Made by a program: the position numbers and the translations under genes
Shown: positions 61,617-64,000 of the stretch, one piece after another
Layout of the letters: each line of letters begins with the position of its first letter
Numbering within the stretch: position 1 is the stretch's first letter
Notes under the pieces: model-generated
What the model saw: the letters and a program-made list of their open reading frames with translations, nothing else
Database searches by the model: none
What the model was told of the DNA's origin: nothing
Assembly: GCA_038182865.1 (NCBI GenBank)
Contig: CP116226.1
Coordinates: 2,790,001 to 2,854,000, forward strand
From: Microbacterium enclense
GTDB taxonomy: Bacteria > Actinomycetota > Actinomycetes > Actinomycetales > Microbacteriaceae
Direction: 5' to 3'
Length of the DNA: 64,000 nt

Positions 61617-61860
61617 GCGGTTTCCTCCGGGGGAGTTCGATCGACGAGTCGACGCGCTTCGCGTACTTCTTGTGGACGGCTTGGCGCGAGACGCCGAGGG
61701 CGTCGGCGATGTTCTGCCAGGTGAGCCCCGCGCGCAGCGCCGCCTCGACCTGTCGGAGCTCGAGAGTGTCGGTGAGTTGTCGGAGCGAGGCGATGGCGCG
61801 CAGGCCCGCGAACGGATCCGAGGTGTCGCTCGCCTGTTCGACGGGGGAGGGGCTGGGCAT
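61609..61860 (-). CDS. small HTH regulator
   Basis: An 83-aa DNA-binding protein with an HTH at about 47-72 (LTWQNIADALGVSRQAVHKKY). The short N-terminus is acidic and disordered. It is co-translated with the ClpN-SRPBCC gene and its promoter contains an inverted repeat, so it is probably an autorepressor. Confidence 0.85.
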   Translation of the reverse strand: MPSPSPVEQASDTSDPFAGLRAIASLRQLTDTLELRQVEAALRAGLTWQNIADALGVSRQAVHKKYAKRVDSSIELPRRKPHV

Positions 61861-61866
61861 GTGAGC

Positions 61867-61899
61867 AACCTAGGTTGACAGGTCGGCTCTTGTCAACCT
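61867..61899 (-). promoter_or_regulatory. promoter and operator of the HTH/ClpN-SRPBCC pair
   Basis: Minus strand TTGACA (61896-61891) and TAGGTT (61872-61867) with an 18-bp spacer; ATG 61860 follows after 6 nt, so the mRNA is leaderless. AGGTTGACA (61872-61880) and TGTCAACCT (61891-61899) form perfect 9-bp arms that include the -35. Confidence 0.75.
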
Positions 61900-61931
61900 T
61901 CGTTGCTTGCCGGAAGAACTTGCGGGATGAC

Positions 61932-61979
61932 GATAATGCGTATTACTGTGGCATTCATCACCTGATAATCCGCATAATC
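61932..61979. promoter_or_regulatory. two LacI-type operators 32 bp apart
   Basis: GATAATGCGTATTAC (61932-61946) and GATAATCCGCATAATC (61964-61979) share a pattern with central CG. The centres are 32 bp apart, about three helical turns, in front of the LacI gene at 62001. Confidence 0.65.
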
Positions 61980-62000
61980 AGGTTGCGTCAAGGAGGACGA

Positions 62001-63053
62001 ATGTCCCGCACGGAGTCACGTCGCGTCACTCAGCGTCAGATCGCTCAGCTCGCCGGGGTGAGCCAGGCGACGGTCTCGCTCGTCCTGAACAACCGGACCG
62101 GGGGAGACATCCGCATCCCGGACGAGACGCGAGAGCGCGTGCTCCGCGTGATCGAGGAGACCAAGTACGTCGCGGATCCGTCCGCCCGCCGCCTCGCCGG
62201 GGTCGACAACCGCATCCTCGGCGTCTTCACCTACGAGCCCGCGTTCCCGACCCGGAGCCTCGACTTCTACACGCCGCTGCTGAACGGCATCGAGGCCGGC
62301 GCCGAAGAGCTGGGAAGCGATCTGCTGCTGTTCACCAGCACCCCGGTGGTCGACGGCCGGCGCCGTCTCTTCCACGAGCGCAATCGCCTTCGCCTCGCCG
62401 ACGGCGTTCTGCTGCTCGGTGTCGAGATGGATCCGAACGAGCTCGCGCGTCTGGTCATCGAGGGCTTCCGCGTGGTCGCCGTCGGTCGCCGCGACACTCC
62501 GGCGATCCCGTACGTCGGTATCGACTACACCGCGGCGACCGCCGAGGTGGTCGGCCGGGCGCTCGCGATGGGGCACCGCCGCGTCCTGTACCTGCGCCTC
62601 GACAGCGACGGCGAATCGGTGCGTGATCGCTATCAGGGAGTCCTCGACGCCGCCGCTGGTGCCGACGTCGTCCTCGCGGATCGCCTCAGCGACGGCTCCG
62701 ACCTCGCGGCGGACTGGCGCGAGATCACGACGTTCGAGCCGACCCTCGTGATCGCGGAGTCGCCCGAGGTGGCGCAGAGCCTGCATGATCGCGCGCTGCA
62801 CGAGGGCTACGAGGTCCCGCGCGACCTGAGCATCATCGCTCTCGGATCCTCGCCGCGCGTGAGCCCCGACGACGTCAGCTTCACGCGGTTGAACCCCCCG
62901 CGCACCGAGCTCGGGCAGCGCGCGGTCCACCTTCTCGCGCGTCTGCTCTCGGACGACGACTACCCGTCGGCCGACGAACTGCGAACCCTTCTCCCATGTC
63001 CCATCATCGACGGCGCCACGCTGAGCGCGCCCGCCCAGGAGGCTCGCCCATGA
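62001..63053 (+). CDS. LacI-family regulator
   Basis: A 350-aa regulator. LacI HTH (TQRQIAQLAGVSQATVSLVLNN) and the sugar-binding-like domain (DLSIIALGSSPRVSPDDVSFTRL). AGGAGG precedes ATG 62001. ATGA overlap with an FAD oxidoreductase gene. It probably controls that operon by binding its own doubled operator. Confidence 0.92.
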   Translation: MSRTESRRVTQRQIAQLAGVSQATVSLVLNNRTGGDIRIPDETRERVLRVIEETKYVADPSARRLAGVDNRILGVFTYEPAFPTRSLDFYTPLLNGIEAGAEELGSDLLLFTSTPVVDGRRRLFHERNRLRLADGVLLLGVEMDPNELARLVIEGFRVVAVGRRDTPAIPYVGIDYTAATAEVVGRALAMGHRRVLYLRLDSDGESVRDRYQGVLDAAAGADVVLADRLSDGSDLAADWREITTFEPTLVIAESPEVAQSLHDRALHEGYEVPRDLSIIALGSSPRVSPDDVSFTRLNPPRTELGQRAVHLLARLLSDDDYPSADELRTLLPCPIIDGATLSAPAQEARP

Positions 63054-64000
63054 GCGAACTGCACACCGAAGTCCTCGTCGTCGGCGGGGGGATGGGCGGC
63101 GTCGCGGCGGCGCTCGCGGCGGCGCGACACGGACGCCAGGTCGTCCTCACCGAAGAGTACGAATGGCTCGGCGGGCAGCTGACGAGTCAGGCCGTCCCCC
63201 CGGACGAGCACACCTGGATCGAGCAGTTCGGCGCCACCGCGAGCTACCGGGAGCTCCGCGACGGCATCCGCAACCATTATCGCCAGTGGTACCCGCTCAC
63301 GGCCGCCGCGCGGAAGGAGGTCGCGCTCAACCCGGGCGCCGGTCTCGTGAGCCGCATCTGCGCCGAGCCCCGGGCCGGCGTCGCGGTGATCGAGGGGCTG
63401 CTCGCCCCCCACGTGTCCGCGGGGCGTCTCCGCATCCTGCGGGGGGTTCGGCCGACGGCGGCGTCCCGGCAGGGCGACCGGATCGACGCGGTCGAGGTGA
63501 CGGCGGAGGACGGGACGCGGACCCGCATCACGGCGGACTACGTTCTGGATGCCACCGAGCTCGGCGATCTCCTCCCTCTCGCCGAGGTGGAACACGTCAC
63601 CGGATTCGAATCCCGCGCGCAGACCGGCGAGCCCAGCGCGCCGGAGGAAGCCCAGCCGGAGAACCAGCAGGCCTTCAGCTGGTGCTTCATCATCGACCAC
63701 GTCGAGGGCGACCACACCATCGACAAACCGGACGACTACGACGACTGGCGAGCGCGCCAGCCGGAGTTCTGGGGAGCTCCCATGATCTCCCTCACGGGTC
63801 CGCACCCGCGCACCCTGGAGATCTTCACGCGCACCTTCACGCCCACGATCGACGGGGATCCTCTCGCGATGCTCGCCGATCAGCGGGCCGGGGGCGGCGA
63901 CGAGGAGCTCTGGACCTTCCGGCGGATCCTCGCCAAGGGACTCTTCGAGCCCGGAGCGTTCGACAGCGACATCGTCCTGGTCAACTGGCCGATGATCGAC
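63050..64000 (+). CDS. FAD-dependent oxidoreductase (N-terminal part, cut by the window edge)
   Basis: The frame is open to the last base, 317 codons. VLVVGGGMGGVAAALAAARHG is the dinucleotide-binding GxGxxG motif, and EYEWLGGQLTSQAVPPDEH and DATELGDLLPLAEVEHV fit the FAD_oxidored (PF12831-type) family. ATG 63050 overlaps the LacI stop. The C-terminus and any further genes lie outside the window. Confidence 0.88.
   Translation, partial: MSELHTEVLVVGGGMGGVAAALAAARHGRQVVLTEEYEWLGGQLTSQAVPPDEHTWIEQFGATASYRELRDGIRNHYRQWYPLTAAARKEVALNPGAGLVSRICAEPRAGVAVIEGLLAPHVSAGRLRILRGVRPTAASRQGDRIDAVEVTAEDGTRTRITADYVLDATELGDLLPLAEVEHVTGFESRAQTGEPSAPEEAQPENQQAFSWCFIIDHVEGDHTIDKPDDYDDWRARQPEFWGAPMISLTGPHPRTLEIFTRTFTPTIDGDPLAMLADQRAGGGDEELWTFRRILAKGLFEPGAFDSDIVLVNWPMID

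Overview
The window is one GC-rich actinobacterial chromosome segment. The gene content and order fit Microbacteriaceae and most likely Microbacterium: two Lsr2 genes, a class Ib nrdHIEF operon, an FmdB / 5-FTHF cyclo-ligase / galU / rimJ block that matches mycobacterial order, many GTG starts, GTGA and ATGA gene overlaps, and -10 elements of the TAnnnT type 6-8 nt before start codons. I see no rRNA, CRISPR array, prophage or insertion sequence, and only one tRNA. The genus is an inference from content, not from a marker comparison.

The most interesting part is 381-8817, a single apparent operon. It encodes a complete ABC importer (ATPase, permease, NMT1/THI5-like binding lipoprotein), a RutA-like flavin monooxygenase, a RutB-like amidohydrolase, an NtaA/DszA-like flavin monooxygenase, an MFS transporter fused to a complete riboflavin kinase domain, and a small flavin reductase. 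I read it as a flavin catabolism operon. The substrate would be imported and trapped as FMN, the flavin reductase would supply reduced flavin, the NtaA-like enzyme would detach the ribityl chain, and the RutA/RutB pair would open the uracil-like ring of lumichrome.

8896-14093 holds a membrane protein, a VOC/MarR divergent pair, a cysteine-free HesB-like protein and a GAF-LuxR regulator divergent from a DUF485/acetate-type symporter pair. 14136-25385 is mostly housekeeping: an O6-alkylguanine transferase homologue whose catalytic Cys is Val, a very large SF1 helicase relative with degenerate ATPase motifs, mscL, fmdB-like, cyclo-ligase, galU, rimJ, a coiled-coil membrane protein, tRNA-Ala and small proteins. 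25487-38594 is rich in transport: an MFS exporter with a TetR repressor and a doubled operator, two ABC exporters (one adaptor subunit with an apparent frameshift), a CPBP protease, a DUF1023 hydrolase with a lipoprotein, and an APC permease.

38755-40282 is lsr2-alsD-lsr2. Then follow a leucine-dehydrogenase-like enzyme, a YbaK-like deacylase, a LacI-controlled sugar ABC operon with a debranching-type glycosidase (42225-48704), and an IclR regulator divergent from a lone hutH. 51171-56369 has a SixA phosphatase, a GGCT-like protein, DUF445, an acyl-CoA-dehydrogenase-fold enzyme, a small unknown and an MFS protein. 56755-60607 is nrdHIEF. The right end has an HTH / ClpN-SRPBCC pair and a LacI regulator with two operators 32 bp apart, followed by an FAD oxidoreductase cut by the window edge.
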